A stretch of DNA of 64,000 nucleotides, from the NCBI RefSeq assembly GCF_017812015.1, contig NZ_JADQTN010000001.1, positions 1,528,501 through 1,592,500 of the forward strand, in the 5' to 3' direction. A program made the position numbers and the translations under genes. Each line of letters begins with the position of its first letter. The first letter of the stretch is position 1. Source of the DNA: Pontixanthobacter sp. CEM42 (lineage in GTDB: Bacteria > Pseudomonadota > Alphaproteobacteria > Sphingomonadales > Sphingomonadaceae). Below, piece after piece: positions 1 to 10,500 of this stretch. Under the pieces are notes generated by a model. That model saw nothing but the letters and a program-made list of their open reading frames with translations, made no database searches and was not told the DNA's origin.

Positions 1-211
1 CACCCGTCTTACCTGTATGACGACCATAGGTCGCGGCCATAAAGCCTGCGCCCTGCTCGTGCCGTGTCAGGATCAGCTTGATTTTGTCTGACTTGCCCAG
101 CGAGTCGAGCAGGTCGAGATTTTCCTCACCCGGGACGCCGAAAATATACTCGCAGCCCTCGGCTTCGAGACAATCGATAAATACGTCGGAAGCTTTTTTG
201 GTATCGGCCAT
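1..211 (-). CDS. Acetolactate synthase-like ThDP-dependent enzyme, N-terminal part (cut by window edge)
   Basis: Only the first 70 codons lie in the window. The ATG at 209-211 is preceded by GGAGAGG about 7 nt upstream. The N-terminus has the IlvB/PoxB-type start of a thiamine-diphosphate enzyme: a short helix, then 'FGVPGEENL' (where the catalytic Glu-bearing strand normally follows the GxPG loop), then 'RHEQGAGFMA', which carries the conserved ThDP-activating Glu. Enzymes of this family condense or decarboxylate 2-oxo acids in the cytoplasm. The start lacks the longer leader of biosynthetic IlvB, so it may be a catabolic acetolactate-synthase-like protein rather than the branched-chain enzyme. 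The exact substrate cannot be told from this fragment. The next gene upstream on this strand is 157 bp away and a promoter-like -10 box lies between them. Confidence 0.85.
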   Translation of the reverse strand, partial: MADTKKASDVFIDCLEAEGCEYIFGVPGEENLDLLDSLGKSDKIKLILTRHEQGAGFMAATYGRHTGKTG

Positions 212-250
212 TCGTCGTCCTCTCCAGACACGCGAAACGGTGTCTCTAGA

Positions 251-279
251 ATTATACGTGCGACCGCTGTTTCGACAGA
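251..279 (-). promoter_or_regulatory. Possible promoter of the acetolactate synthase-like gene
   Basis: On the minus strand, 251-256 reads TATAAT, a perfect -10 box about 40 nt upstream of the start codon at 211. The -35 region is poor; the nearest candidate lies around 272-279. A short CTGT-TTCG-ACAG hairpin lies beside it (plus-strand 268-279). The consensus -10 box is visible; promoter function is inferred. Confidence 0.35.
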
Positions 280-368
280 GGTCTGACGCCTCCTTTAGTG
301 TCTCAATTGCCTACCAATTAGGGCGACCGGAGTCACCCTGCTAGGTAATTTCCGTCAATCGCCGCCCG

Positions 369-1310
369 TTAGTACCCACGGGCAGGATCGAAAATCGGAC
401 TGAGCGGTTCGCCGCGATGATATTTACCCAGATTCTCGAGAAAGCGCTGGGCAGACCGCATAAACATCTTGTCCTGCGCCCTGCCCGATAAGTGCATCGT
501 GATAACCGCATTCTCAAGCGTCCAGAGTATATGGTCTTTCGGCAGCGGCTCAGGATCGGTTACATCGAGGAGCGCTCCGCCGATGCTCTTGTCTTGCAAG
601 GCGGCGACGAGCGCATCCTGATCGACCACTGTGCCGCGGGCGATGTTCACCAGCACGGCGCTGTCTTTCATCGCCGCCAGCTCGTTTACTCCAATCATGC
701 CGTCTGTTTCGGGCGTTGCGGGTACAGCGAGGATCACCCAATCGAATTCGCCCAGCTTGTCGCGCCATTCGCCGGGGCCAAGCACACCATCCGATCCGCC
801 TGAACGCCGAACGATTGTCACATCGACATCGAAGGCCTGCAGCCGTGTCTCGATCAATTTACCGATTGCGCCATAACCCAGCAGCAACGCCCGGCTTCCG
901 GCGAGTTCCATCTTGCCTGGCGAGTCCTGCAACCATTCTTGCCTATCCTGCGCCCGGACGACGTCGCGATAGCCCTTGGCGTGATTGAGCATCATCATCA
1001 GCGTGTATTCGGCGATAGTGATCGCATTGATACCGGCGCCATTGGTAACCGTCACACCGCGCTCGGCCAGCAGTTCAAGCGGCAGAAAATCCAGCCCCGC
1101 ATAGATGGAATTGTACCATTTCATCTTCTCGGCGCGTTTCACCGCCTCGGCCATCGGCTCTTGGTCATATAGGTCGAACCAGCCGATTTCCGCTTCGCCG
1201 ACATGCTCCATCAATTCATCGGTCGACGCGAACCAGCGCGGCTCCAACCAATCAGGCAGATGCGGCTCGATTGCGGGCCTGATCAGTGACGAGAGAACGG
1301 CGATGGTCAT
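369..1310 (-). CDS. D-2-hydroxyacid dehydrogenase (NAD(P)-dependent)
   Basis: This 313-residue protein belongs to the D-isomer-specific 2-hydroxyacid dehydrogenase family, which reduces 2-oxo acids or oxidises D-2-hydroxy acids in the cytosol. The central Rossmann motif is 'GYGAIG' near residue 145. The family triad is recognisable as Arg in 'VNIARG', Glu in 'TDPEPL' and His in 'MHLSG'. The open frame runs upstream to 1508, but that extension crosses the divergent gene at 1405 and has no family similarity, so I chose the ATG at 1308-1310 ('MTIAVLSSL'), which begins the first beta strand. It is divergent from the 2OG oxygenase pair, with about 95 bp between them. Substrate is unknown; glyoxylate/hydroxypyruvate reductase or a phosphoglycerate dehydrogenase-like role are both possible. 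Confidence 0.9.
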   Translation of the reverse strand: MTIAVLSSLIRPAIEPHLPDWLEPRWFASTDELMEHVGEAEIGWFDLYDQEPMAEAVKRAEKMKWYNSIYAGLDFLPLELLAERGVTVTNGAGINAITIAEYTLMMMLNHAKGYRDVVRAQDRQEWLQDSPGKMELAGSRALLLGYGAIGKLIETRLQAFDVDVTIVRRSGGSDGVLGPGEWRDKLGEFDWVILAVPATPETDGMIGVNELAAMKDSAVLVNIARGTVVDQDALVAALQDKSIGGALLDVTDPEPLPKDHILWTLENAVITMHLSGRAQDKMFMRSAQRFLENLGKYHRGEPLSPIFDPARGY

Positions 1311-1404
1311 AAAAAGCAATGCTCCTCTGTTGGAAACATAGAGGAACAGGTTACAAGCGACTGCGTCAAGGGCGCATGAGTTGAACGGGTGGGCGGAACC
1401 GCGG

Positions 1405-2010
1405 ATGTTTACCAAATTCGAAGTTCTGGATGATGTATTTGGCAGCGGACTTCCCGCGCGGTTGCTTGATTTTGCCATCGCCAATGAAGGCGGTTTCGAT
1501 GTCACCACGACCTCCTATTCAGACGGCTCGGAAGCGGTCGATCCAAACTTCCGCACATCGAAACGCTTCATCGGAAAGTTAGGAGATGTCGGTCGCGAAT
1601 ACCGCACGGCGTTCACGAAGATACTGCCCCAACTGTTCGAAGCCGCCGGCGTACCTATGATTGATAATCCGTTGCTCGAGAACGAGCTGATTGCGACGGG
1701 CGACGGCGGGAATCTCGCCAAGCATATCGACACGCTGACTCTGGACAATCGCGATGATGTCGAGACCGAACGTATTCTCAGCACGGTCTACTATTTCCAC
1801 CGCCAACCAAAGCAATTTTCAGGTGGTGAGATTGAGATTCATCCGCTCGATGGCCGAGCGGAACCAAAGCCAGTCGATCCTCGTCACGGACGGCTGATTG
1901 TATTTCCAGCTTTCGCGCCGCATTCGGTTCGCGGCCTCACAGTGCCAAGCCGTCGCTTCGAGGACGGGCGTTTCTCGCTTAATTGCTGGGTGCGGTATAG
2001 GGTTCGCTAG
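1405..2010 (+). CDS. 2OG-Fe(II) oxygenase, first of a tandem pair
   Basis: The 201-residue product has the double-stranded beta-helix signature of prolyl-4-hydroxylase-like 2-oxoglutarate/Fe(II) oxygenases: an iron-binding H-x-D in 'KHIDT', a distal His in 'FAPHSV', and an Arg shortly after in 'SRRFEDGRF' likely to hold 2-oxoglutarate. Between them 'YYFHRQPKQFSGGEI' matches the family's 'Y.(N).....GG.L' segment. I chose ATG 1405 because 'MFTKFEVLDD' aligns with 'LFTQFAALDG' of the downstream paralogue; a TTG at 1381 in frame is the alternative. It ends 2 nt before the start of the second copy. Substrate is unknown; relatives modify proteins or small molecules. Confidence 0.82.
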   Translation: MFTKFEVLDDVFGSGLPARLLDFAIANEGGFDVTTTSYSDGSEAVDPNFRTSKRFIGKLGDVGREYRTAFTKILPQLFEAAGVPMIDNPLLENELIATGDGGNLAKHIDTLTLDNRDDVETERILSTVYYFHRQPKQFSGGEIEIHPLDGRAEPKPVDPRHGRLIVFPAFAPHSVRGLTVPSRRFEDGRFSLNCWVRYRVR

Positions 2011-2012
2011 AT

Positions 2013-2657
2013 ATGTCCGGACCAAAGCCAACCGCCGACGACAACCGGCCTTTGTTTACGCAATTCGCGGCGCTCGATGGTTTCCTGGGTACGGAACAGT
2101 CAGCCAAGCTGCTGGAATTCGCGCTCGACAATGAAGCGAAGTTTGCGCCGGCGGAAGTGGCATCGCCGGACAGTGCTTCCGAAATTGATCGCCAATCACG
2201 CCGTTCTTGGCAATTTCAGGAACGACTAGGTGATATAGGGCAGATGTTTCGCCAAACTGTGCGCAATCGTATGGTCGATCTGTTCACGCAAGTGGGTCTG
2301 CGTCCCATCGATGAACCAACCATCGAATTGAGCCTGGCGGCACACCGGGATGGCGGTTTTTTCGCTCCGCATATCGACACCTATGGCGACGGCACCCGCG
2401 AATATACGCAGTCAGATAGGGTCTTGAGCGCTGTCTATTACTTTCATCGCCAGCCGGCCGGCTTTGGCGGCGGCGAACTCGCGATCATGCCAATTGGTGG
2501 ATACGCGCCGCCTGCTCTGATTGAGCCCAAACATGATCGTTTGGCACTGTTCCCCTCATTCGCGCCGCATGAGGTGTTGCCAATCACAGTCCCCGGCAAT
2601 GCCTTCGCGGATGCGCGGTTCTCGATCAATTGCTGGGTGAGGAAATCGCGTAGCTAG
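2013..2657 (+). CDS. 2OG-Fe(II) oxygenase, second of a tandem pair
   Basis: This 214-residue paralogue of the preceding protein keeps the same iron ligands (H-x-D in 'APHIDT', distal His in 'FAPHEV') and the shared core 'SAVYYFHRQP', but has a different N-terminal ten residues and middle. The ATG at 2013 is 2 nt after the stop of the first copy, so the two are co-translated and probably work on related substrates or as a dimer. The reading frame ends with TAG at 2655-2657, overlapping the tail of the convergent membrane-protein gene. The divergence is large enough that the duplication is old. Confidence 0.85.
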   Translation: MSGPKPTADDNRPLFTQFAALDGFLGTEQSAKLLEFALDNEAKFAPAEVASPDSASEIDRQSRRSWQFQERLGDIGQMFRQTVRNRMVDLFTQVGLRPIDEPTIELSLAAHRDGGFFAPHIDTYGDGTREYTQSDRVLSAVYYFHRQPAGFGGGELAIMPIGGYAPPALIEPKHDRLALFPSFAPHEVLPITVPGNAFADARFSINCWVRKSRS

Positions 2658-3013
2658 GCGGGCCGGAAGGCTAACCACGCCGCCAGCGCCAGAACGGGTA
2701 CGCCAATCAAATCTGCCATCGCGATTTGCTTCAAAGCCGGAGGCGATCCCTTGGCAAAGTACAGCACGATAAAGGCAATCATGCTGACTGCGGTCACGAC
2801 CACAGCGAGCCGCCGGGACGATGGATCAAATGCCGCCCACAGACAGGCAAGAAAAACCGCCAGAAATAGCGCAGCACGATGCTGCATCAACAGGAACAAC
2901 GGATTGTCCGGCGTAATCCCGTAGAGCGACGTCAGGTTCGACGGGCGGAACAGGGCGAAAGCTGGTAGCGCATGTAACGCGGCAAGAAGGAACCAGAGAA
3001 TGGGTTGCAACAT
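2654..3013 (-). CDS. Small integral membrane protein, unknown function
   Basis: The product is 119 residues with four predicted membrane helices (about residues 3-22, 44-62, 67-86 and 98-116), separated by short loops such as 'RPSNLTSLYGI' and 'LLMQHRAALF'. ATG 3011-3013 was chosen over the upstream frame start at 3070 because it begins directly with a hydrophobic helix. It follows cysS on the same strand after a 41-nt gap and may be co-transcribed with it. Its stop overlaps the convergent oxygenase gene by 4 nt. I do not recognise a function; similar small proteins are sometimes mislabelled as phosphopantetheine adenylyltransferase, which this clearly is not. Confidence 0.7.
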   Translation of the reverse strand: MLQPILWFLLAALHALPAFALFRPSNLTSLYGITPDNPLFLLMQHRAALFLAVFLACLWAAFDPSSRRLAVVVTAVSMIAFIVLYFAKGSPPALKQIAMADLIGVPVLALAAWLAFRPA

Positions 3014-3054
3014 GCAACTGTTATAGCGTTGTGGAGCGCCTGGCGCAAGGAGTG

Positions 3055-4503
3055 CTAGGCTAGCTTCCAATCCCAGCCAAGCGGATCGCCGTCCATAAGT
3101 TCCACGCCCTTTGCGGCGAGGTCATCACGGATAGCGTCGGATGTGCCGAAGTCTTTCTCTGCACGGGCGGCCTTACGGCGTTCCATTGCATCTGCGATTT
3201 CCGCTTCGGACATCTGCGCGGCAGTCGGCCGGATGCGCAGATCGGTGCGGGATAGGCCGAACAGGTTCAGGCCAAGCACCGCGTCCATCTTCTCTATCAC
3301 CGCCCGCTTCACGTTCGCATCGACTTTCTTGACGGCCAGAGCTTCCTCCAGCGCGGTCAGCGCGATTGGCGTATTCAGATCGTCAGCCAAAGCCGCATCG
3401 AACTTCTCCAGCATCGGCGCGAATTTCTGGTGCGATGGATCGCTCGCGACAGCATCAGCCAACCGCTCAACCGCCATCACAACCCGCTTGAGCCGCGTCA
3501 AGGCGGCGTTCAAGCCGTCCCACGAGAACTCCAATTCACTCCGGTAATGCGCCTGTAAGCACATCATGCGGTAAGCGAGCGGATGATAGCCTTTGTCGAG
3601 AAGCAATTGCAGCCGCAGAAACTCGCCCGAAGACTTGGACATCTTGCCCGAACGCTCAACAAGGAAGTTGTTGTGCATCCAGAACCGCGCGCCAGAATTG
3701 GTCGCTTCTGACAAACCGCCGCAACCGCAGAACGCTTGGTTCTGTGCGATCTCGTTCGGGTGGTGGATTTCCCGGTGGTCGATCCCGCCGGTATGAATAT
3801 CAAACGGGAAGCCAAGCAACTTCTCGCCCATTACCGAACATTCGAGATGCCAGCCAGGAGCGCCCTTGCCCCACGGCGAGTCCCATTCCATTTGACGCTT
3901 TTCACCAGCAGGTGTTTTCCGCCAGATCGCGAAGTCGGCTGCATTGCGCTTGCCCTCAACTGTGTCGATCCGGCCTTCTCCGTCTTCGGTCACAGCGCGG
4001 GCAAGCCGGCCATAATCATCGATCGTGGTGGTATCGAAATAGAGGCCTGTCTCGCATTCGTAGCAATGCTTGTCGGCAATGCTTTTCGCAAAATCGAGCA
4101 TCTCTTCGATATAGTCTGTCGCGACTGACCAATGCGCGGGTTCGCGAATATTGAGCGCTTTGATATCGTCCCAATATGCCTCGGTATAATGCTTGGCGAT
4201 CTGCCAGATATCTTGGGCCTTCTCGGCTGCCATTTTCTCCAGCTTGTCTTCGCCGTCATCCGCGTCATCGGTCAAATGACCAACGTCGGTGATGTTGATG
4301 ACATGCTTAAGCGCATACCCCTTCCAGCTCAGCGTCCGGCCAAGAATATCAGCGAACACATAGGCGCGCATATTGCCGATATGCGGGTAATTATAGACCG
4401 TGGGGCCGCAGCTATAGACGCGCGCTTCGCCCGCATGGACGGGCTCGAAGGTCTCGAGGCTGCGGGTCAGGCTGTTGAACAGTTTCAGAGGGACTTCACT
4501 CAT
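3055..4503 (-). CDS. cysS: Cysteinyl-tRNA synthetase
   Basis: A class I aminoacyl-tRNA synthetase of 482 residues that charges tRNA-Cys. The HIGH motif appears as 'HIGNMR' in 'YNYPHIGNMR', the usual bacterial CysRS variant. Zinc ligands fit 'SCGPTVYN', 'HLECS' and 'HHPNE'. The KMSKS loop is exact in 'SGKMSKSSG'. The C-terminal DALR-like helical domain follows and the protein ends with a short 'DGDPLGWDWKLA'. ATG 4501-4503 begins 'MSEVPLKLFN', the normal start; an ATG at 4521 in frame is possible. The gene begins 59 nt after the stop of the giant exoprotein gene with no terminator visible, so readthrough from the secretion locus is possible, but a separate promoter is more likely for an essential gene. 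Confidence 0.97.
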   Translation of the reverse strand: MSEVPLKLFNSLTRSLETFEPVHAGEARVYSCGPTVYNYPHIGNMRAYVFADILGRTLSWKGYALKHVINITDVGHLTDDADDGEDKLEKMAAEKAQDIWQIAKHYTEAYWDDIKALNIREPAHWSVATDYIEEMLDFAKSIADKHCYECETGLYFDTTTIDDYGRLARAVTEDGEGRIDTVEGKRNAADFAIWRKTPAGEKRQMEWDSPWGKGAPGWHLECSVMGEKLLGFPFDIHTGGIDHREIHHPNEIAQNQAFCGCGGLSEATNSGARFWMHNNFLVERSGKMSKSSGEFLRLQLLLDKGYHPLAYRMMCLQAHYRSELEFSWDGLNAALTRLKRVVMAVERLADAVASDPSHQKFAPMLEKFDAALADDLNTPIALTALEEALAVKKVDANVKRAVIEKMDAVLGLNLFGLSRTDLRIRPTAAQMSEAEIADAMERRKAARAEKDFGTSDAIRDDLAAKGVELMDGDPLGWDWKLA

Positions 4504-4562
4504 GCGCATCGCCATGCACATGAGCGCCCAATCGGGTCAAGCCATCAAACGTTCGGACCAGC

Positions 4563-7500
4563 CTATTCGGCGGGTTCGAGTTCGCCTTCGACCGGACAAA
4601 CGCCGCTCGGATCATCGCAATCCTCGTCGCCTTCGCCTTCTTCCTCTTCGCCAATCCACAGGTCCTCGTTACCTGCGCCGGTTACTGGCTCGTCAATCAG
4701 CGGATCAAGCTCACGCTCCGGATCATCGCGGAGCTCGACCAGGATAGTGCCAATTGTGCCGGTATCCATCGGTGTCGTTCCATCGATTTGCTCTTCAATC
4801 AGATCCTGCACCGGATCACCGCCGGGATTGTTTGTTGTTGGATCAGGATCAGGTGGCACAACCACACAGCTTGCTGGATTGGCGATCGGGCAACCGTTGA
4901 TCGTCGATGCTTGATCAAAGTCAGTCGGCACGCCGGTCACCGGAATGGTATCCAAGCCAGCCGCACCACCAACGATACCGTTGATCACAATATCGACGTC
5001 CGGATTGTTGGAGTTTATCGTAACCGCATCCGCGACAAGACCGCGTCGGTCGGCGAAATCAGTGCCAGCGCCAGTGTTCTGGATCAGCAGCGCGTCATCT
5101 ACTGTGAAAGTAATCGTGCTACCTTGAATAACACCGTCATCACGGGTTGAGCCGTCATTCTGACCAAGCCGCGTATCGATGTCGGCAACAGTTCCGCCTG
5201 CAATATCCGTCAGCGCCGTAGCGCTTGCCGCAACAATCGACGGCGCAGTCAGATTGATCGATCCGGTGATCGCTATATTCGCATCCTCGACACGTAGAGT
5301 ACCAGTTTCAGGATCAATGCTGAGCGTCTTGCCCGCATTGATATTGAGCGTCGTGTCAGCGCCCGCATTGCCCACGACGCCGCTGCCGACCACGCCGACA
5401 TTATTGTCAGCATTGAGCGACAGACTGCCATTCTGTCCGATATTGCCATCGGTCTGACTGCCGCCAGTGCCAACCGCAACTGCCAAATCATCGACCGTGA
5501 TGTTGCCGTCATCAGTGCTGAGGCTGTTCGCAGTGATCGTGACATCTCCGCCGCTATGAACGCGGGAGAATTCGTCATTGTCGAGTTCAAAGCCTTGCGC
5601 ACCGCCTGCACCACCCAGCGCGATATCGCCATTGGTCGCAATGTTGATGGCATCGGTCTGGTCGCTTCGACCCAGTGCTCCGTTCGCGCCAATCGTGATA
5701 TCGCTCGACTGCGCATTGATCACCTGACCCGCTGCGACGGCTTGAAGGTCGATCAAGCCATTGACGTCCATCGTCAGATCATTCGCCGCTGACACTGCCG
5801 CGTTGACCGTCAAATCACCACCGACAGTGAAGGAGATATTGCCTCCGCTAGAGGTAACTTGCTGCGTGCCTTGCGTGCCCGATGTCGGCGTCGGTGAAGT
5901 CGTCACAACCGGCGCACCATTCACTTCGGTCGAACCACCGCTGACGACGGCGATATCGCCCGTCGCCGTCACACCCTGCAGATCAAGGTTTCCGCCAGTG
6001 GTAATATCAGCACCGCCATTGGTTGCATCAACGGTCGTCTGAAGATCGCCCAGTGCCGTCAGCGAGACGTTTGTGCCGGTTGCGCGAACCAGCTCTGTCA
6101 CCGCCACGTCTGTGGTTACGGCCACTGCACCCGCGTCAGCTTCCAGGCTCGCTGCAACGCCGCTCAGTGTGCCAATGGTGATACCTTGAGTAGCGGTGAT
6201 GTCAGCCACACCATTGGTACCCGCTGCAATCGTATCGGCGGTCAGCGCACCGGTGACATCGACAACGGCACCATTGCCACCTGTGATGCTGGTTGCAGCG
6301 ACATCGCCGTCACCTGTCACCGAGACGAAATCATCACCATTGGCGCTGGTGAATTGCGCACCGCCTGCTGTAAAGATGATGACCGCTTGATCGGCGTCCA
6401 GGGTTGTGCCCGTAAAGCCGCCGCTTCCGGCATCAACGCGAATGTCAGCGCCTGCGGTCAGGGCTCCGGCGGAAACGCTTCCGGCATCGCCCGATTCCAG
6501 ATCGACTGTGCCGCCTGCATCCGCCTGACCAATTGTGACCAAGCCACCTTCGACATTGACGTCAAACGTCGCAGTCGCGGTGCCGATATCGGCCAACCCG
6601 GCCGCATCAATGTCGATGATCCCGCCCGATGTTACGCTATCGATAGTGGCCGCGCCGACCAGCGATTGGCTGGTCACGCTGCCACCAGCAGTGACGTTCT
6701 GCAGAATGGTGGTTGCACCGCTTAGCGCCACAGAACCATCAGCTGCGATAGTCTGTCCGACAATCCCGTCCTGCGCTGTGGCAGAGACATCGCCATCGGC
6801 ATTGATATTTGCAAAGTCGAGTGCGCCGCCACTTTGGATACCGACATTGTTGCTGCTGGTCGCCGACGTGAAGGCCACATCGCCGCCTGCATCGATTGTG
6901 AAGTCACCGCCCTGTGCATCCAGATCGCCGAAACCAACATTGCCGGTGGCATCGAAATCGATTGCTCCGCCGACTGTTACCGCGCCATTGCCGTCAATAT
7001 CGCCTGCCGTCGCATTGAGCGTCAGATTGCCGCCAATCGTACCGTTGTTCAGCGCGACCGAAGCACCGGTTATGCTGGTGTCGCCGCCGCTAATCGCATT
7101 GCCGACACTCGGTGTGCCGGTTGCGGTGACTGTAATATCGTCAACCGCATCGAGCGAGCCGGTTACGGTCGTATCTGCGCCGCTGGTGAGATCGATGTTC
7201 GATCGTGTGAGAGTTTCGGCAGCGAAGGCCACTGCGCCGGGCTGGCCAGCGTTCGCCGGATTGAGAACAACCTCGAACAGATCGATACCCGTGCCGGTAG
7301 TTGTCGCAGAATCGAGCGTGAGTGAGCCATCAGCCTGTATCACGACATCGTCACCCGCCGTGACGGTGCCCAGTGTGGTGTTGCCCAATGAGCGGATCGC
7401 GACATCCTCACCTGCAGACAGCGCGCCCGTGACCGTAACATCGCCGCCAGCGAGCAGCCCAATCGTGCCGCTTGTCGGCGTTCCTGCGCTGGTTGCGGCA

Positions 7501-10500
7501 CCAGTCAATGCGATATTGCGGCCCGATGATACGGCGATATCGCCGCCGTTGGTGGTTACCGTGCCGGCACTAATATCGCTGGCAGCACCCGCCGCGCTAA
7601 GCGCAACGCTCGAACCATTGGTGGAGGTAGTCACGTTACCCGTGGCGATCGAACCGGAAGTCGCCGTCGCCGTCACACCATTTGTAGCAGACACATTGCC
7701 CACAGTGATTGTCTGCGCAGTCAAATCGACTGCTGCGCCGCCATCAATATCGCCGGAACCAGCATTGATGCCGATCGCGCCTGTGAGTGCCATCACATTG
7801 ATCGCGCCCGATGCCGTCAGCGTGTCAAACAACGCATCCGCACCGCTCGTTAGCGCAATGGTCGCGCCGTCGAGATCGCCCACCGCGATATCGCCACCGT
7901 CGAGTTGAATCGCACCGGCGGCGATGATGTCATCACCTGTAATCGCGCCAACAGCTGCAAACAGCACATCGCCGCCGCCTGTAACGTCATTGTAGCTGAT
8001 CGCACCGCCAGCATCAGCGACGAAATCACCGCCTTGGACGTCGACCGTACCGAAATTGATATTGCTCACGGCATCGGCTGTCAGCGATCCGCCGATGGTC
8101 GTGTTGCCCGAAACATCGATTGAACCGAGCGCAGTCAGCGCACTCGCGCCTGGACCCGCGGTCAAATCAACACCGGTAATGTTGCCATTGCCATTATTGT
8201 TGCTGGAGATCGCGACCGTCTCCAGATCGACAGTCGATCCGGCAGCCAAGGTTACAAAGTCGATCTGACTACCTGTGACATCGACCGAGCCGCCTGCAGA
8301 CGAATTACCCAGATCGACAATATCGCCAGAAATCAGGATGTTCCCGCCAGTAATGATCGAGTTCAGCCCGGTTGTCACATTGCCAATCGCCGTCGCCGTA
8401 AAGTCGGTCGCAGCCTCTGCGTGATCAACGCTGATGTTGCCCGCTGCATCGAGCGTAATTGCATCATCGCTCGAGATCATATTATCGACAATGATGTCTC
8501 CGCCGGTGGCCGTTCCATTGATTGGACCGCCCGTCGTGACATCGGTCAGCGTGATTGCGCTACCCGTCAGATCGACCTGATTGATGGCCGCAACATTGGT
8601 TCCATCTACAGTACCGCCCGCGGTGATCGCCACATTCGCGCTGCTGGTTGCCGAACCGAAGGCGACATCGCCGCCTGCATCGACTGTGAAGTCTCCGCCC
8701 TGCGCCTCCAGATCGCCAAATCCGACATTGCCGGTCGCGTCGAAATCAATCGCGCCGCCGACCGTCACCGCGCCATTGCCGTCAATATCGCCAGCAGTTG
8801 CGTTGAGCGTCAGATTGCCGCCAATCGTGCCACTTGTGAGCGCGACCGAAGCGCCGGTGATGCTCGTATTGCCGCCACTGATCGCATTGGCGACGGTTGG
8901 TGTGCCCGTGGCCGTGATTGTAATATCAGTCGCGGCATCAACCGTACCGAATGATGCATCGCCAGCCGTCGCATCGGCGCTAACCGAGCCGCCCGCCGCA
9001 ACGGTACCAACGCTGATCGATTGAGCGGTCAGCGTGATATCATCATCACTATCGATATCGCCCGGTCCAGTATTCGCCCCAATCATGCCATTCAGTGCGG
9101 AGACGGTGATCGCGTTGGGCGACACGAGGCTATCGAATAGAATATCCGCGCCACTGGTTAGATCAATATTGGCCGCGCTGACATCACCTACTGCGATATC
9201 ACCACCATCAAGCTGCGCCGTGCCTGTCGCTGTTACATCGCCACCGGTGATTATGCCGTTAGCATTGAGCACGACATCTGCGCTACTGGTCGCGCCGACA
9301 AAGTTGATTGCTCCATTCGCATCGACAGTGAAATTGCCGCCTTGTGCGGCCAGATCACCGAAGCCGACATTGCCGGTCGCGTCGAAATCAATCGCTCCAC
9401 CAACCGTCACTGCCCCGTTGCCGTCAATATCGCCAGCAGTCGCATTGAGCGTCAGATCGCCGCCGATGGTACCATTATTAAACGTCACAGAGGCACCCGT
9501 GATGCTCGTATTTCCGCCGCTGATCGCGTTGACTAGCGATGGCGTACCACTGGCTGATATGGTGATATCATTCGCTGCGTCGACCGTGCCGAAGGACGCA
9601 TTGCCAGCGGTTGCATCGGCATTCACCGATCCATCCGAGTCAATATCGCCAAGCGCAATCGCTTCGGCATCCAGCGTCACATCGCCGCCGCTATCGATAT
9701 CGCCGTTGCCAGAATTGGCCCCGATCAGACCATTTGCTGCAGTAACAGTGATCGCATTGGGCGAGGTCAGGCTGTTGAAGCGGATGTCGGTCGCACTGAT
9801 CAGTCCGATATTCGCCGCGTTCACATCGCCGATCGCGATGTTATTTGCATCCACATCAACATCGTTTGTTGCTGTGATATCTCCGCCAAGAACCGATCCG
9901 GTTGCCGTCAGATCGACCGAATCTGCTGCAGTCGCCGTAATGAACTGCAAGTCACCGATAATATCCGCGTTAATATCGTTGCCTGCACTGATCGTGTCGA
10001 TCGCCGCACCGCCAAGGAAAGTGTCTATCCCGACCGAACCATTGGTCGACGTGGCGCCATCAATATCGATTGAATTGGCAGAGAGGCTCAGAGCAGCATC
10101 CGACGTGAACTGACCGCCCGTCAGCGCTCCACCAACACTAATCAATATCGGGCCATCCGCATCAGTTGCCGACGCAATATCCGCGTTTCCGGTGATGTCG
10201 AGATTCATTCCCGGGCTGTTGTTGTTGGAGACCAATGCTCCAGCGATCAAATTACCGCCGACACGCATGGTCAGCCGGTCACCGGCGGTCACATCGCCGA
10301 CCGTTACATCGGTACCTGCATCAATATCGATGTCGGACGAATTGGCATTGCCCACCACGGCCAGATTGCCGGTATTCACCGCGTCACTGGAGGTCAGGGA
10401 TAAGCCGAAAGTGTTGCTGGTCAAATTGCCTGCAGTGAGATTACCCGCCTCTGATTCAAGCGTGATTGCGCCCGATTCCGTCACGGTGACATCACCAAGG

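Noticed and set aside
1311-1508. N-terminal extension of the hydroxyacid dehydrogenase
   Set aside because: It overlaps the divergent oxygenase gene and has no family similarity; ATG at 1310 begins the conserved fold.
6535-7908. Long plus-strand open frame antisense to tpsA (also 9034-10113, 10192-11262, 11263-12192, 13645-14664 and 15952-17085)
   Set aside because: These are shadows of the low-complexity tpsA frame. Their translations are unnaturally rich in Pro, Ser, Ala and Val, have no signal or domain, and lack ribosome binding sites.
6860-9575. Regular repeats that might look like a CRISPR array
   Set aside because: The repeats are hundreds of bases long, in frame with a protein, and not separated by unique spacers of constant size. 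No cas gene is near.
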